NCBI GenBank assembly: GCA_903951325.1
Contig: CAJBBN010000138.1
Span: forward strand, 1-37,791
Source of the DNA: an uncultured bacterium
GTDB taxonomy: Bacteria > Bacteroidota > Bacteroidia > Sphingobacteriales > Sphingobacteriaceae
Length of the DNA: 37,791 nucleotides
Reading direction: 5' to 3'
The position numbers and the translations under genes are program-made. Positions 16,819 to 25,652 of this stretch are shown piece by piece (position 1 is the stretch's first letter; every line of letters starts with the position of its first letter). The notes beneath the pieces were generated by a model that saw only the letters and a program-made list of their open reading frames with translations, had not been told where the DNA came from and ran no database searches.

Positions 16819-17485
16819 TTGATAAATTTTGAACTTTAGAGCAAGTCGCGTTTTCTGAAAGTAATTTTGCTAATTGCACTGCTTTAAGCTGTGGAGACAT
16901 TATTTCAAATTGTTTTTGCGCTAAACAATATTGTAACATGGGCAAAAAATTAAAACTCAAAATATATTTATTATTCGGAAAAACTTCGAAGGAATTAGTT
17001 TGAATAGCATTTAACTTTCCAGCATAGCCACCAACATGATATTGAAATGGCTGTTGAACTTTAGTATTTAAAACCCCTTCTAATTTAAAATTGATATATC
17101 CACTCTGCCAAGCCCAATACATTCCTTTTCGTGGGTCTAAGTCGCCGGTTAAAATTCCTGCAACATTGGTGTTACTATCCACCCCAATATTAAAAGATAC
17201 ACGATTATAAACTTGATTTTTAGGTATATTAAATTGGATTGGATTGGGGTCGAGCAGATCAATCAAATGCGCTTGGTTAGTGTCTACAAATACCAATTGC
17301 GCTTGATTATAAAATTTAAAATTAGTTAAATAGATGGCGCATTTAGAGATTTTAAGGGAATCATTGAGGTATAGCTGATCAAAATCCGTTTGCAAAAAGA
17401 AAGTTGTTTTTTGTGATTGTGCAGGAGCCTCTTTATATATAGCAGCACAGCATAAAAAAAGTAAAATTAGTTTCTTAAAGTACAT
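16811..17485 (-). CDS. MbnP-family protein, putative copper-binding partner of MbnH
   Basis: A 224-residue exported protein (signal 1-22, ending APA) rich in beta strands. Diagnostic MbnP stretches are visible: FNIGVDS (98-104), GDLDPRKGMYWAWQSGYINF (114-133) and FQYHVGG (147-153). MbnP of methanotrophs binds copper after its partner MbnH converts a tryptophan to kynurenine; W124 and W126 are the candidate sites here. It is the first gene of a four-gene operon and overlaps the dihaem gene by 8 nt. The downstream genes encode T9SS-exported YHYH proteins. An exact TAGTTTTG box sits on the minus strand at 17596-17603, implying a leader of about 107 nt. Family membership is well supported; copper binding in this organism is inferred. 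Confidence 0.82.
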   Translation of the reverse strand: MYFKKLILLFLCCAAIYKEAPAQSQKTTFFLQTDFDQLYLNDSLKISKCAIYLTNFKFYNQAQLVFVDTNQAHLIDLLDPNPIQFNIPKNQVYNRVSFNIGVDSNTNVAGILTGDLDPRKGMYWAWQSGYINFKLEGVLNTKVQQPFQYHVGGYAGKLNAIQTNSFEVFPNNKYILSFNFLPMLQYCLAQKQFEIMSPQLKAVQLAKLLSENATCSKVQNLSNE

Positions 17486-17595
17486 CCTAATATTATTTTA
17501 GAAAAAACACCATCAATACAACACATTTAATCTAATTTTAATTGATTATGCCTCGATTATAAAATAAAATTATGCATTTTTAACTTTTAAAACTA

Positions 17596-17603
17596 CAAAA
17601 CTA
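17596..17603 (-). promoter_or_regulatory. Possible -7 box of the MbnP operon
   Basis: On the minus strand the sequence reads TAGTTTTG, an exact TAnnTTTG match, in the 127-bp divergent gap between the MbnP-like gene and the SulP fusion. It is close to the SulP start, so it would give a long leader for the MbnP operon. No operator palindrome of the FNR type was seen in this gap. Confidence 0.3.
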
Positions 17604-17612
17604 ATTGAATAT

Positions 17613-19766
17613 ATGTTTGCTAAATTAAAATTTGATTTACCATCCAGTGTGGTGGTGTTTTTAGTGGCCTTGCCATTGTGCTTAGGTGTTGCGCTAGCAA
17701 GTGGTGCCCCAATGCTTTCTGGTGTAATTGCGGGTGTAATTGGTGGTGTAATTGTGGGTTTATTAAGCGAATCCCATACCAGTGTAAGTGGACCAGCGGC
17801 CGGTTTGGCAGCAGTAATACTAACAGCCATTGGCACACTCGGTAGTTTTGATTTACTGTTAATGGCCGGTGTAATAGCAGGTTCTATTCAGCTTCTCAGT
17901 GGAATTTTCAAGCTTGGTTTTATTGCAGACTATATACCTTCAAATGTAATCAAAGGATTGCTAGCCGCAATCGGTATCATTTTAATTTTAAAACAAATTC
18001 CACATAGTTTTGGCTATGATGCAGATGTGGAGAACGACTTCAGTTTTATTCAACAAGATGGAGAAAATACATTTTCAGAACTCATCAATGTCGTAAATCA
18101 TTTTTCAGGTGGTGCAATTATTGTATCCCTTATTTCATTACTTGTTTTAATTTACTGGGATAAAACGCCCTTAAAAAAATATAATTTTTTACCTGCATCT
18201 TTATTTGTAGTAATTAGCGGAATATTAATAAATTTAGTTTTTCAGCGATTTATTCCGAATCTTTATATTGAACAATCACACCTAGTTAATATTCCTAAAA
18301 TCAATGGTATTTTATCTTTAGTTACCACTCCAAATTTTGCTGGCATTAGCAATCCTCAAGTTTGGATAGTTGGTTTCACCATTGCCATTGTTGCTTCACT
18401 AGAAACCTTACTTAACCTCGAAGCAGTTGAAAACATTGACCCTCACAAGCGAAAAGCATCACCAAATAAAGAATTAGTAGCGCAAGGAATAGGCAATATT
18501 TTTTCAGGTTTAGTTGGCGGAATACCCATCACATCAGTTATTGTAAGAAGCTCGGTTAATATCAATGCCGGTGCTGCAACAAAAATGTCAGCTATATTAC
18601 ACGGTTTACTTTTATTCGTCAGTGTATTATTTATTAGCCCTTATTTAAATTTAATTCCTATCGCTTCTTTAGCTGCTATACTATTGGTAACAGGTTATAA
18701 ATTAGCAAAAGTTTCTTTGTTCAAAGAAATGTATAGAAAAGGATTGAATCAGTTTATTCCTTTTATTGCTACAATTTTAGCCATCGTTTTTACAGATTTA
18801 TTGATTGGTATTTTAATTGGTTTGGCAGTTAGTATATTCTATTTAATGAAAAGTAATTTTAAAAATCCTTTTAAAATAGAGAAAGAAGCACTTGCTTTTG
18901 GTGAAACTATTAGAATGGAATTGCCCAATCAAGTTTCTTTTTTAAATAAAGCAAGCATTAAAGACACGCTTTGGTCTATTCCGGAGGGATCTAAACTCAT
19001 CATAGACGCCAACTATTCCGATTATATTGATAATGATGTATTAGAAATTATTGAAGATTTTAAGTCTACTGTTTCTAAAGAAAAAAATATCAAACTAAAT
19101 ATTGTAGGTTTAAAAACGATGTATCAGCTCGATGATCATATTCAGTTTGTCAATGTTTTAGACAAAGAAAGTCAAGGAAAATTAAAGCCCGAAGAAGTGC
19201 TAGGTTTATTAAAATTGGGTAATGAAAGATTCCTAAAAGGCAAATGGTCGCAAAAGAATTTAAAGCACCAAGTTAATGCAACTTCATTAGGTCAGAATCC
19301 AATGGCAACAATTGTAAGTTGTATCGACTCTAGAACCAATCCAGATTTAATATTTAACGCAAGTATAGGCGATCTTGTTTCTATTAGAATTGCAGGTAAT
19401 ATTATCAACGATGATATTTTAGGCAGCATAGAATTAGCCTGCAAAGACTTAGGAACCAAGCTAGTGGTGGTTTTAGGGCACAGCAATTGTGGTGCTATTG
19501 CCAAAGCAATTCAAGGCAATAGTGCTGGTCATATATCCAATATTACCAATAAAATAGAAAAATCTATTCAAGCTTGTAATTGCGAAAGACATTTAATAGC
19601 GGGTGATGAAAAAGTTATCGAGCGAATCACTCAATTAAATGTCGACAATTCTATTGCTGAAATTCTTGACCAAAGTGAATACTTAAAGAATAAAGCGACA
19701 AACGGTGAAATTAAAATTGTATCGGGAATTTACGATACGCAAACTGGCGCTGTCTTGTTTAACTAA
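17613..19766 (+). CDS. SulP-family anion transporter fused to beta-carbonic anhydrase
   Basis: A 717-residue fusion. Residues 1 to about 410 form the SulP membrane domain, with the GPAAGLAA stretch and later LAAILLVTGYKL. A STAS-like region follows (about 430-515). A beta-carbonic anhydrase fills about 525-717, with zinc ligands C570, H623 and C626 and the D572/R574 dyad in CIDSRTNPD, then GHSNCGA. The pairing suggests coupled bicarbonate transport and CO2/bicarbonate interconversion at the inner membrane. Such fusions recur in Bacteroidota. It has its own promoter region divergent from the MbnP operon. Its 3' end overlaps the convergent small membrane gene by 4 bp. Confidence 0.94.
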   Translation: MFAKLKFDLPSSVVVFLVALPLCLGVALASGAPMLSGVIAGVIGGVIVGLLSESHTSVSGPAAGLAAVILTAIGTLGSFDLLLMAGVIAGSIQLLSGIFKLGFIADYIPSNVIKGLLAAIGIILILKQIPHSFGYDADVENDFSFIQQDGENTFSELINVVNHFSGGAIIVSLISLLVLIYWDKTPLKKYNFLPASLFVVISGILINLVFQRFIPNLYIEQSHLVNIPKINGILSLVTTPNFAGISNPQVWIVGFTIAIVASLETLLNLEAVENIDPHKRKASPNKELVAQGIGNIFSGLVGGIPITSVIVRSSVNINAGAATKMSAILHGLLLFVSVLFISPYLNLIPIASLAAILLVTGYKLAKVSLFKEMYRKGLNQFIPFIATILAIVFTDLLIGILIGLAVSIFYLMKSNFKNPFKIEKEALAFGETIRMELPNQVSFLNKASIKDTLWSIPEGSKLIIDANYSDYIDNDVLEIIEDFKSTVSKEKNIKLNIVGLKTMYQLDDHIQFVNVLDKESQGKLKPEEVLGLLKLGNERFLKGKWSQKNLKHQVNATSLGQNPMATIVSCIDSRTNPDLIFNASIGDLVSIRIAGNIINDDILGSIELACKDLGTKLVVVLGHSNCGAIAKAIQGNSAGHISNITNKIEKSIQACNCERHLIAGDEKVIERITQLNVDNSIAEILDQSEYLKNKATNGEIKIVSGIYDTQTGAVLFN

Positions 19767-20257
19767 TCCTCATCAGATTCATTGCTAGGCTGCTCATTAT
19801 TTGGAAGAGCAGCCGAAGCATTTGTGATTTCAGTATGTCTAATTTTTCCTCCTAAATTACCTGTGTAGGCAATACTTGCCATGCTAAACAAGGAAAGAAA
19901 TACGATTAATGAATGTATAAAATTTAATTTACTGCTATTCCAACGAATTTGAATGATGCCAATAATTGACATCACACCCAAGGCAATCATCGAAATCAAA
20001 CTATACATCGCCGCATCTTCATGCGTCTCTATAGCAGCTTCTACAACTCCTGGTAAATTCTCCACTACTTCTTCCGCGCCTTCTCCTGTAGCATAAGCAA
20101 TACAGGCACCAATGGCACATACAACAAAAACTAAATAAGCAGCCGTTTTTACATTTGCATCTTTTTTTAGGTAAGCAAATAATAATATTAACAAACCAAT
20201 AAATGCGCCTATTATTGGCAAGTGTGTAATCAATAAGTGAATATGTGCCGTGTTCAT
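19763..20257 (-). CDS. Small four-helix membrane protein, DUF2231-like, with conserved-looking histidines
   Basis: A 164-residue integral membrane protein with helices at about 11-30, 37-56, 85-104 and 113-132 and an acidic tail ending ESDED. It opens HIHLLITHLP and has ATGEGAEE (56-63), ETHE (77-80), H115 and TGNLGGKIRH (132-141). Histidines near helix ends, with the GGKIRH motif, resemble DUF2231 and other possible haem-binding membrane proteins, but I cannot prove haem binding. It is a single gene whose promoter carries a perfect ATGACA-AA-TGTCAT palindrome, so it probably belongs with the cbb3 genes in a low-oxygen regulon. Its stop overlaps that of the convergent SulP fusion. Confidence 0.7.
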   Translation of the reverse strand: MNTAHIHLLITHLPIIGAFIGLLILLFAYLKKDANVKTAAYLVFVVCAIGACIAYATGEGAEEVVENLPGVVEAAIETHEDAAMYSLISMIALGVMSIIGIIQIRWNSSKLNFIHSLIVFLSLFSMASIAYTGNLGGKIRHTEITNASAALPNNEQPSNESDED

Positions 20258-20283
20258 AGTAAAGGGTTTTAGGTTTAACTAGG

Positions 20284-20291
20284 TAAAAATA
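20284..20291 (-). promoter_or_regulatory. -7 box of the small membrane protein gene
   Basis: On the minus strand this is TATTTTTA, one mismatch from TAnnTTTG. The palindrome centre is 36.5 bp from its last base, exactly as at ccoI. The predicted leader is about 23 nt. Confidence 0.45.
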
Positions 20292-20313
20292 TCTTTTAAC
20301 TTGACATTTAAAT

Positions 20314-20327
20314 ATGACAAATGTCAT
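20314..20327. promoter_or_regulatory. FNR/CRP-type operator upstream of the small membrane protein gene
   Basis: ATGACA-AA-TGTCAT is a perfect inverted repeat whose 12-bp core TGACAAATGTCA is identical to the core upstream of ccoI. It lies between the small membrane gene and the odhB terminator. A further TTGACA half-site-like sequence occurs at 20301-20306. Confidence 0.75.
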
Positions 20328-20331
20328 GAAT

Positions 20332-20366
20332 AAAAAAAGCCTGAAACTATTAAGGCTTCAGGCTTT
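20332..20366 (-). terminator. Intrinsic terminator of odhAB
   Basis: A 10-bp perfect stem (AAAGCCTGAA 20336-20345 with TTCAGGCTTT 20357-20366) with an 11-nt loop. On the minus strand it runs into seven T residues (20332-20338). It lies 20 nt after the odhB stop and separates that operon from the next promoter. Confidence 0.92.
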
Positions 20367-20385
20367 CCATATCAATTGAGATAGA

Positions 20386-21600
20386 TTAAACTCCTAACAA
20401 CATGCGTTCTGGATCTTCTAATAACTGTTTTACACGCACTAAAAATCCTACCGATTCGCGACCGTCAATGATTCTGTGATCGTAAGAAAGTGCGACATAC
20501 ATCATGGGTCTAATAACCACTTGGCCGTTTACGGCAACTGGTCTCTCGACAATATTATGCATACCTAAAATAGCAGATTGCGGCGCATTGATAATTGGAG
20601 TTGACATCATGGAACCAAATACGCCACCATTAGTGATGGTAAAAGTACCCCCAGTCATTTCTTCTAATGTTAATTTATTTTCTCTTGCTTTTGTTGCCAA
20701 TTCAGCAACTGCTTTTTCTATTCCTGCTAATGTTAGCGACTCTGCATTTTTTATGATAGGCACTACTAATCCTTTTGGTGCAGAGACTGCAATAGAAATA
20801 TCAGCATAGTTATGATAAATAATTTCTTCGCCATTGATTTGTGCATTGACTGCAGGAAAGGCCTGAAGCGCTTCACATACAGCCTTTGTAAAGAAAGACA
20901 TAAATCCTAAGCCAACACCGTATTTTTCTTTAAACTTATCTTTGTACTTGGCACGAATATCCATAATTGCTTGCATGTCTACTTCGTTAAAAGTAGTCAG
21001 CATAGCTGTTTCGTTTTTTACGGCTACTAATCTTTTGGCTACTGTTTTTCTTAAAGAAGACATTTTTTCTGCTCGCATTGCTCTTGTGCCCACAGGCGTT
21101 ACAGTATTTGTAACACTAGATTTTGGCGCAGCTGTATTTGCAGCTTGTGCATCTTCTTTTGTAATTCGACCGTCTATTCCCGAACCTTTTACCGCTTGAG
21201 CATCAATTCCTTTTTCTGATAAAATTTTAGCAGCCGCAGGAGAAGGATGACCACTCGCATAAGTTGCCTCATTATTTGATTTTTTTGTTTCTGAAACAGG
21301 AGTCGAAGTTATTACTGCTTTTTCTACTGCTGGCGTTGATTTAGCTGCACTTACAGGTGCTGCCGCTTTATCATCTATTGCACAAACAACAGATCCTATT
21401 GCAATGGTATCGCCTTCTAATGCTTTAGTAATCAACACCCCAGCCTTTTCGGCGGTTAACTCAAAGGTAGCTTTGTCAGATTCTAACTCCGCAATAATTT
21501 CATCCATCTGCACATAATCACCATTATTTTTAATCCATTTTGATAGGGTCACTTCGGTAATTGATTCCCCTACTGCAGGTATTTTCATTTCTATACTCAT
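20386..21600 (-). CDS. odhB: Dihydrolipoyllysine succinyltransferase, E2 of 2-oxoglutarate dehydrogenase
   Basis: The E2 core enzyme of the TCA-cycle 2-oxoglutarate dehydrogenase complex, transferring succinyl from lipoate to CoA. The 404 residues hold one lipoyl domain with K43 in [11 protein letters not shown], a linker rich in A/S/P/T/K, a peripheral subunit-binding domain (about 115-153, [16 protein letters not shown]) and the catalytic acyltransferase domain with [10 protein letters not shown] (H375, D379). It begins 7 nt after odhA stops and ends at a strong terminator. The E3 partner is probably the lpd at 1314-2711. Confidence 0.96.
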   Translation of the reverse strand: MSIEMKIPAVGESITEVTLSKWIKNNGDYVQMDEIIAELESDKATFELTAEKAGVLITKALEGDTIAIGSVVCAIDDKAAAPVSAAKSTPAVEKAVITSTPVSETKKSNNEATYASGHPSPAAAKILSEKGIDAQAVKGSGIDGRITKEDAQAANTAAPKSSVTNTVTPVGTRAMRAEKMSSLRKTVAKRLVAVKNETAMLTTFNEVDMQAIMDIRAKYKDKFKEKYGVGLGFMSFFTKAVCEALQAFPAVNAQINGEEIIYHNYADISIAVSAPKGLVVPIIKNAESLTLAGIEKAVAELATKARENKLTLEEMTGGTFTITNGGVFGSMMSTPIINAPQSAILGMHNIVERPVAVNGQVVIRPMMYVALSYDHRIIDGRESVGFLVRVKQLLEDPERMLLGV

Positions 21601-21607
21601 GGTTGAT

Positions 21608-24600
21608 TTATTTTTTCTTCGTTAATTTTTTAACTGCTTTTTTTATTGCTGCTTTTGGCGCCGCTTTAACTTTTGCCTTTGTCAATTTTTTTATTGCCGG
21701 CTTTTTTGCTACACCTTTTTTAGCGGGTGATTTTTTTACTGCCGGTTTTACAGTTTTAGACACCGGTGTTTTTTTAGTAGGTGATTTTTTAATTGCAAGC
21801 TTTTTAACTTCTGCCTTTTTTGTGGTAACTTTTTTCGAAGCAGCTTTTGGAGCGACAGTAGCTTTTTTAGTTGCAGCTTTTGAAACGCTTACGGTTTTTG
21901 AAGCGCCAGTAGCCTTTGGCGCCACAACCGTTTTCGAAGTTTCAAATGCGGTATTGACAATATATTCTTGTTGTCTTAAATGTTGTTTATTATAGCCCGT
22001 TGCGGTACTGCTGCTTTCTTTTCTAGCAATTACTTCGATTGGCTCTCTGCGCATTTTAGCAACTAAATACGGCCAAACACCCATATTCATTGGTTCTTCT
22101 TGTACCCAAAAAATATCAGCGGCTTGATCGTATTTGGCAATAATTTGTTGAATTTGCGCAATAGGCAATGGGAAGATTTGTTCTAATCTAATAACGGCAA
22201 CATCTCTTCTGTTTTCTTTTTGCTGCTTTGCCAATAAATCATAATATATTTTACCTGAACAAAACAATACGCGCTTCACCTCTTTTGCTTTTACATTCGT
22301 ATCGTCAATTATTTCTTGAAAAAATCCTTTGGTAAAATCTGCTAAAGGACTCACACAAGCTGGATTTCTTAATAAACTTTTTGGACTAAATACCATTAAA
22401 GGTTTACGGAATGGGCGGTGTATTTGTCTTCTTAGTAAATGAAAATAATTTGCAGGAGTGGTGCAATTCGCTAATTGAATATTATCATTTGCACAAGCTT
22501 CTAAAAATCTTTCAATTCTTGCCGATGAATGTTCTGGACCTTGCCCTTCATAACCATGCGGCAATAACATGACTAGGCCGTTCGATCTTCTCCATTTATA
22601 TTCTGCACTAGTAATAAATTGATCGACAATAATTTGTGCCCCGTTAATAAAATCGCCAAACTGTGCTTCCCAAATGGTGAGTGTATTTGGAGAAGCCATT
22701 GCATAACCATATTCAAAACCCAATACACCGTATTCAGATAAATGTGAATTATAAATAGCAAAGTCGGCTTGATTTTTAGCGATTGATTGTAATGGAATAA
22801 CTTCTTCTTCTGAATCTTCAATTTTAACAACTGCATGTCGGTGAGAAAAAGTACCGCGCTCTACATCTTGTCCACTTAATCTAACCGGAAAACCTTCTTG
22901 CATCAAAGTACCATAAGCCATGAGTTCGCCCATAGCCCAATCAAATACTTTGGTTTCTTTGCTCATCTTTTTACGATCTGCAAATAAGCGTTGAATTTTT
23001 GCAATGAATTTTTTATCGGAAGGAAGTGAAGTTACTTTATCTGCAATTGATAAAAATAATTTTTCGTCGACTTTTGTTGGCCATTTTGTAATAAAATCTT
23101 TTGGCGTAGAAAATCTAAAATCTTTCCAAGCACCCTGAAACAGTGGCTCTACAGCTGTGTTTTCTTCTTGTTTTGCTTCGTTTAATCGTGCTTGTAAATG
23201 CGTTCTAAATTCTGTGTCTATTGCTTTAGCTTCTTGCTCATTAATAGACCCATCATTAATTAATTTTTGAACGTAAATTTCTCGAGGATTCGGATGACTC
23301 TCTATTGCTTTGTATAATAAAGGTTGCGTAAACCTTGGCTCATCAGATTCGTTGTGGCCGTATCGACGATAACACAAAATATCTATGAAAACATCTGTTG
23401 AATATTTTTGTCGGTATGCTAAAGCGTGTTGAATAGCTAAAACTAAGGCTTCTACATCGTCTCCATTTACATGAAAGACTGGTGATAACGTAGTTTTTGC
23501 TATATCTGTGCAATAGGTACTCGAGCGAGCATCTTTATAATTAGTAGTAAATCCGATTTGGTTATTAATGACTAAATGAATAGTACCACCTGTTTTGTAG
23601 CCATCTAACTTAGACATTTGTAATACCTCGTAAATAATTCCTTGGCCTGCAATAGAAGCATCACCATGAATTAATATAGGCGCAATTTTTGTTAAATCAT
23701 TTTGATATTTATGGTCAATTTTTGCTCTAACCATTCCCTCTACCACCGGATTAACCGCTTCGAGATGAGATGGATTTGGTGATAAACTTAAATGAACTTT
23801 TTTACCACTTGCTGTTTTAACATCGGTTGAATAACCTAAATGATATTTCACGTCGCCACCGAAAGGGTCGTTAGGATTAAACTTTCCTTCAAATTCTTTA
23901 AAAATTTCTTTGTAGGTTTTGTTCATAATATTGGCAAGCACATTGAGTCTGCCTCTATGGGCCATGCCTATTACAAATTCTTCTAGTCCTAATTCCGCAC
24001 CATTTTCGATTACCGCATCTAAAGCAGGAATAAGCGTTTCAGCGCCTTCTAAAGAAAATCTTTTTTGTCCTAAAAATTTTGTTCCTAAAAAGTTTTCAAA
24101 AATTACTGCTTGATTTAATTTTTCTAAAATTCTTTTCTTAACCGTTAAATTAAAAGCTGGTTGATTTTTAATTTTTTCAAATCGATCGATAAACCATTTA
24201 ATTCTTTCGGGATGACGAATAAACATAAATTCACATCCGATCGATTCGCAATAAGTAGTATCTAACAGTTGAACGATGTCTTTTAGTTTAGCAGGCCCTA
24301 TTCCAAGTTCTATACCCGAGTTGAATACGGTTTCTAAATCTGCATCTGTTAAACCGAATTGGGTGATTTCTTTTCCAGGAAAATATTTTCTTCTTTCGCG
24401 AACAGGATTTGTTTTGGTAAATAAATGTCCGCGGGTACGATAGCCATTAATTAAATTAAGTACTGCAATTTCTTTTAAAAAATGAGCAGGTGTTTCCGTC
24501 GATACGGTAATGGCATCAGCGCTTCTGCCTAGGTCATAGCCTTCGAAAAACTTTTGCCAGCCAAAATCAACCGACTCCGGATCTTCTTGATATGCCTGAT

Positions 24601-24664
24601 AAAGATTTTCAATGTATTCGGAAGAATTATTACTGAGGTATGTTAAATTATCCATTTCGTTCAA
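21608..24664 (-). CDS. odhA: 2-oxoglutarate dehydrogenase E1 with lysine-rich C-terminal extension
   Basis: A thiamine diphosphate-dependent E1 that decarboxylates 2-oxoglutarate and succinylates E2. Residues 1-908 are a full-length E1: an N-terminal E2-binding-like segment, [26 protein letters not shown] and NNQIGFTT in the ThDP domain, YGHNESDEP, and the C-terminal transketolase-like half with [20 protein letters not shown]. The core ends [14 protein letters not shown], where E. coli E1 ends. A 110-residue tail of Lys/Ala/Val/Thr/Pro follows (see the separate entry). Two TAnnTTTG boxes lie just upstream and odhB follows by 7 nt. The enzyme assignment is certain and the tail is the oddity. 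Confidence 0.96.
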   Translation of the reverse strand: MNEMDNLTYLSNNSSEYIENLYQAYQEDPESVDFGWQKFFEGYDLGRSADAITVSTETPAHFLKEIAVLNLINGYRTRGHLFTKTNPVRERRKYFPGKEITQFGLTDADLETVFNSGIELGIGPAKLKDIVQLLDTTYCESIGCEFMFIRHPERIKWFIDRFEKIKNQPAFNLTVKKRILEKLNQAVIFENFLGTKFLGQKRFSLEGAETLIPALDAVIENGAELGLEEFVIGMAHRGRLNVLANIMNKTYKEIFKEFEGKFNPNDPFGGDVKYHLGYSTDVKTASGKKVHLSLSPNPSHLEAVNPVVEGMVRAKIDHKYQNDLTKIAPILIHGDASIAGQGIIYEVLQMSKLDGYKTGGTIHLVINNQIGFTTNYKDARSSTYCTDIAKTTLSPVFHVNGDDVEALVLAIQHALAYRQKYSTDVFIDILCYRRYGHNESDEPRFTQPLLYKAIESHPNPREIYVQKLINDGSINEQEAKAIDTEFRTHLQARLNEAKQEENTAVEPLFQGAWKDFRFSTPKDFITKWPTKVDEKLFLSIADKVTSLPSDKKFIAKIQRLFADRKKMSKETKVFDWAMGELMAYGTLMQEGFPVRLSGQDVERGTFSHRHAVVKIEDSEEEVIPLQSIAKNQADFAIYNSHLSEYGVLGFEYGYAMASPNTLTIWEAQFGDFINGAQIIVDQFITSAEYKWRRSNGLVMLLPHGYEGQGPEHSSARIERFLEACANDNIQLANCTTPANYFHLLRRQIHRPFRKPLMVFSPKSLLRNPACVSPLADFTKGFFQEIIDDTNVKAKEVKRVLFCSGKIYYDLLAKQQKENRRDVAVIRLEQIFPLPIAQIQQIIAKYDQAADIFWVQEEPMNMGVWPYLVAKMRREPIEVIARKESSSTATGYNKQHLRQQEYIVNTAFETSKTVVAPKATGASKTVSVSKAATKKATVAPKAASKKVTTKKAEVKKLAIKKSPTKKTPVSKTVKPAVKKSPAKKGVAKKPAIKKLTKAKVKAAPKAAIKKAVKKLTKKK
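21611..21940 (-). other. Histone H1-like lysine-rich tail of odhA
   Basis: This encodes residues 909-1018 of the E1 protein. I count 38 lysines and one acidic residue in 110 positions, arranged as recurring KK[AVLST] and [AS]PKK-type units, with no aromatic residue. The composition resembles the AlgP/histone H1-like tails and Lys-rich HU tails of bacteria. There is no internal ATG, the frame is open throughout, and odhB begins 7 nt later, so it is the true end of the gene and not a separate one. It should be disordered and strongly cationic. Confidence 0.85.
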
Positions 24665-24677
24665 TCAAACTGTGCCG

Positions 24678-24693
24678 CAAAATTACAAATTTA
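24678..24693 (-). promoter_or_regulatory. Tandem -7 boxes upstream of odhA
   Basis: On the minus strand TAAATTTG (24693-24686) is followed directly by TAATTTTG (24685-24678), both exact TAnnTTTG matches. They predict starts about 18 and 10 nt before the odhA ATG, so the leader is very short. One may be a chance match in AT-rich DNA. Confidence 0.45.
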
Positions 24694-24750
24694 TACGCTT
24701 TTTAAAGGATTTTTGACATTAAAATTGGATGGAAATTGATCGATTATTGA

Positions 24751-25650
24751 TTAATTCTTGATATTTTCAGCGATAAATGCATGGAGATCGTCAATAGCGC
24801 AAAGAGGTACGCAATTCTTCATAGGCTTAGGACTGTGAGTCGTAACAGCAGATCCCGCTAATAATATAGTTGCAGCAGGGAATCTACTAGACATATCCTG
24901 CATCAAATTGGTTATGAACTCCGTTCCCAAATCATTAGTTAAAATGGTAATGATATAATTAGCATCATAGGACGCCACCACTTCCTGAACATATGGAATG
25001 GGTAGATTTTGGCCTAAATATAAACTCTGAAATCCATTAGCGCGTACCATAAATTGCGCCAACAATAAGGCAATTTCATGAAATTCCCCTTCGGGTAAAA
25101 ACAAAATAAATTTATTTTTAATAGAAGAATCTGGAATCGGCAATTCATCAATAGCCACAATTAAACGTTGCTTAATTAAACTAGTAGCAAAGTGTTCTTG
25201 AGCAGGGGCAATTAAACCTGTTTGCCAAAGAAGGCCAACTCTACTTAAAAATGGATAGACGCATTGTAACATCGTTTCCATTAAACCTAATTCCTTGATA
25301 CAAGTTTGTATAGTTGTTTTAAATGATTGCTCATTCAAGCTCAGTGTTTGTTCAATTAATTCTTGAATAACAGTTGGTGCATTTAGTTGATGTAAAGATA
25401 ATGTTTGAATTATTTCTACTCTTTGCGCATCAGACATTTCCGCAATTTTAGAAATCTTGAATCCGTTCTCAATTAAACAAGAAATATTTAAGAAAATGCG
25501 TAAATCAAAGTCGTCGTAATACCTAATATTACTAGCGCTGCGCTTGGCATGAATAATTTGATAACGTTGTTCCCAAATTCTTAAAGTAGCAGATTTGATG
25601 CCAGTAATGTCTGCAATATCTGATATAGAAAATCGGTTTACTTCTTTCAT
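24751..25650 (-). CDS. MerR-family regulator with cobalamin-binding domain (CarH/LitR-like)
   Basis: A 299-residue regulator with an N-terminal MerR winged HTH (about 6-75, IKSATLRIWEQRY), a B12-type helical cap and a C-terminal Rossmann-like cobalamin domain (about 178-299). The key CarH photoreceptor positions are present: W142-x9-E152-H153 in the cap (T. thermophilus CarH W131, E141, H142) and a lower-ligand motif EFHEIA with H191 (CarH H177), the last position being Ala instead of Gly. YLGQNLP and LAGSAV are further family marks. CarH-type proteins repress in the dark and release DNA when light breaks the Co-C bond of adenosylcobalamin. It lies 2 nt after the TonB receptor stop. Nearby folE and photolyase genes support a light-sensing role. 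Confidence 0.88.
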   Translation of the reverse strand: MKEVNRFSISDIADITGIKSATLRIWEQRYQIIHAKRSASNIRYYDDFDLRIFLNISCLIENGFKISKIAEMSDAQRVEIIQTLSLHQLNAPTVIQELIEQTLSLNEQSFKTTIQTCIKELGLMETMLQCVYPFLSRVGLLWQTGLIAPAQEHFATSLIKQRLIVAIDELPIPDSSIKNKFILFLPEGEFHEIALLLAQFMVRANGFQSLYLGQNLPIPYVQEVVASYDANYIITILTNDLGTEFITNLMQDMSSRFPAATILLAGSAVTTHSPKPMKNCVPLCAIDDLHAFIAENIKN

Positions 25651-25652
25651 TT

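Noticed and set aside
21561-21995. Plus-strand ORF of 144 codons, very rich in Phe and Ala
   Set aside because: It is the complement of the lysine codons (AAA/AAG read as TTT/CTT) of the odhA tail, with no start context or family resemblance.
24665-24750. TTGACATT half-site before odhA as a fourth FNR-type operator
   Set aside because: There is no matching second half-site at the TGA-N6-TCA spacing.
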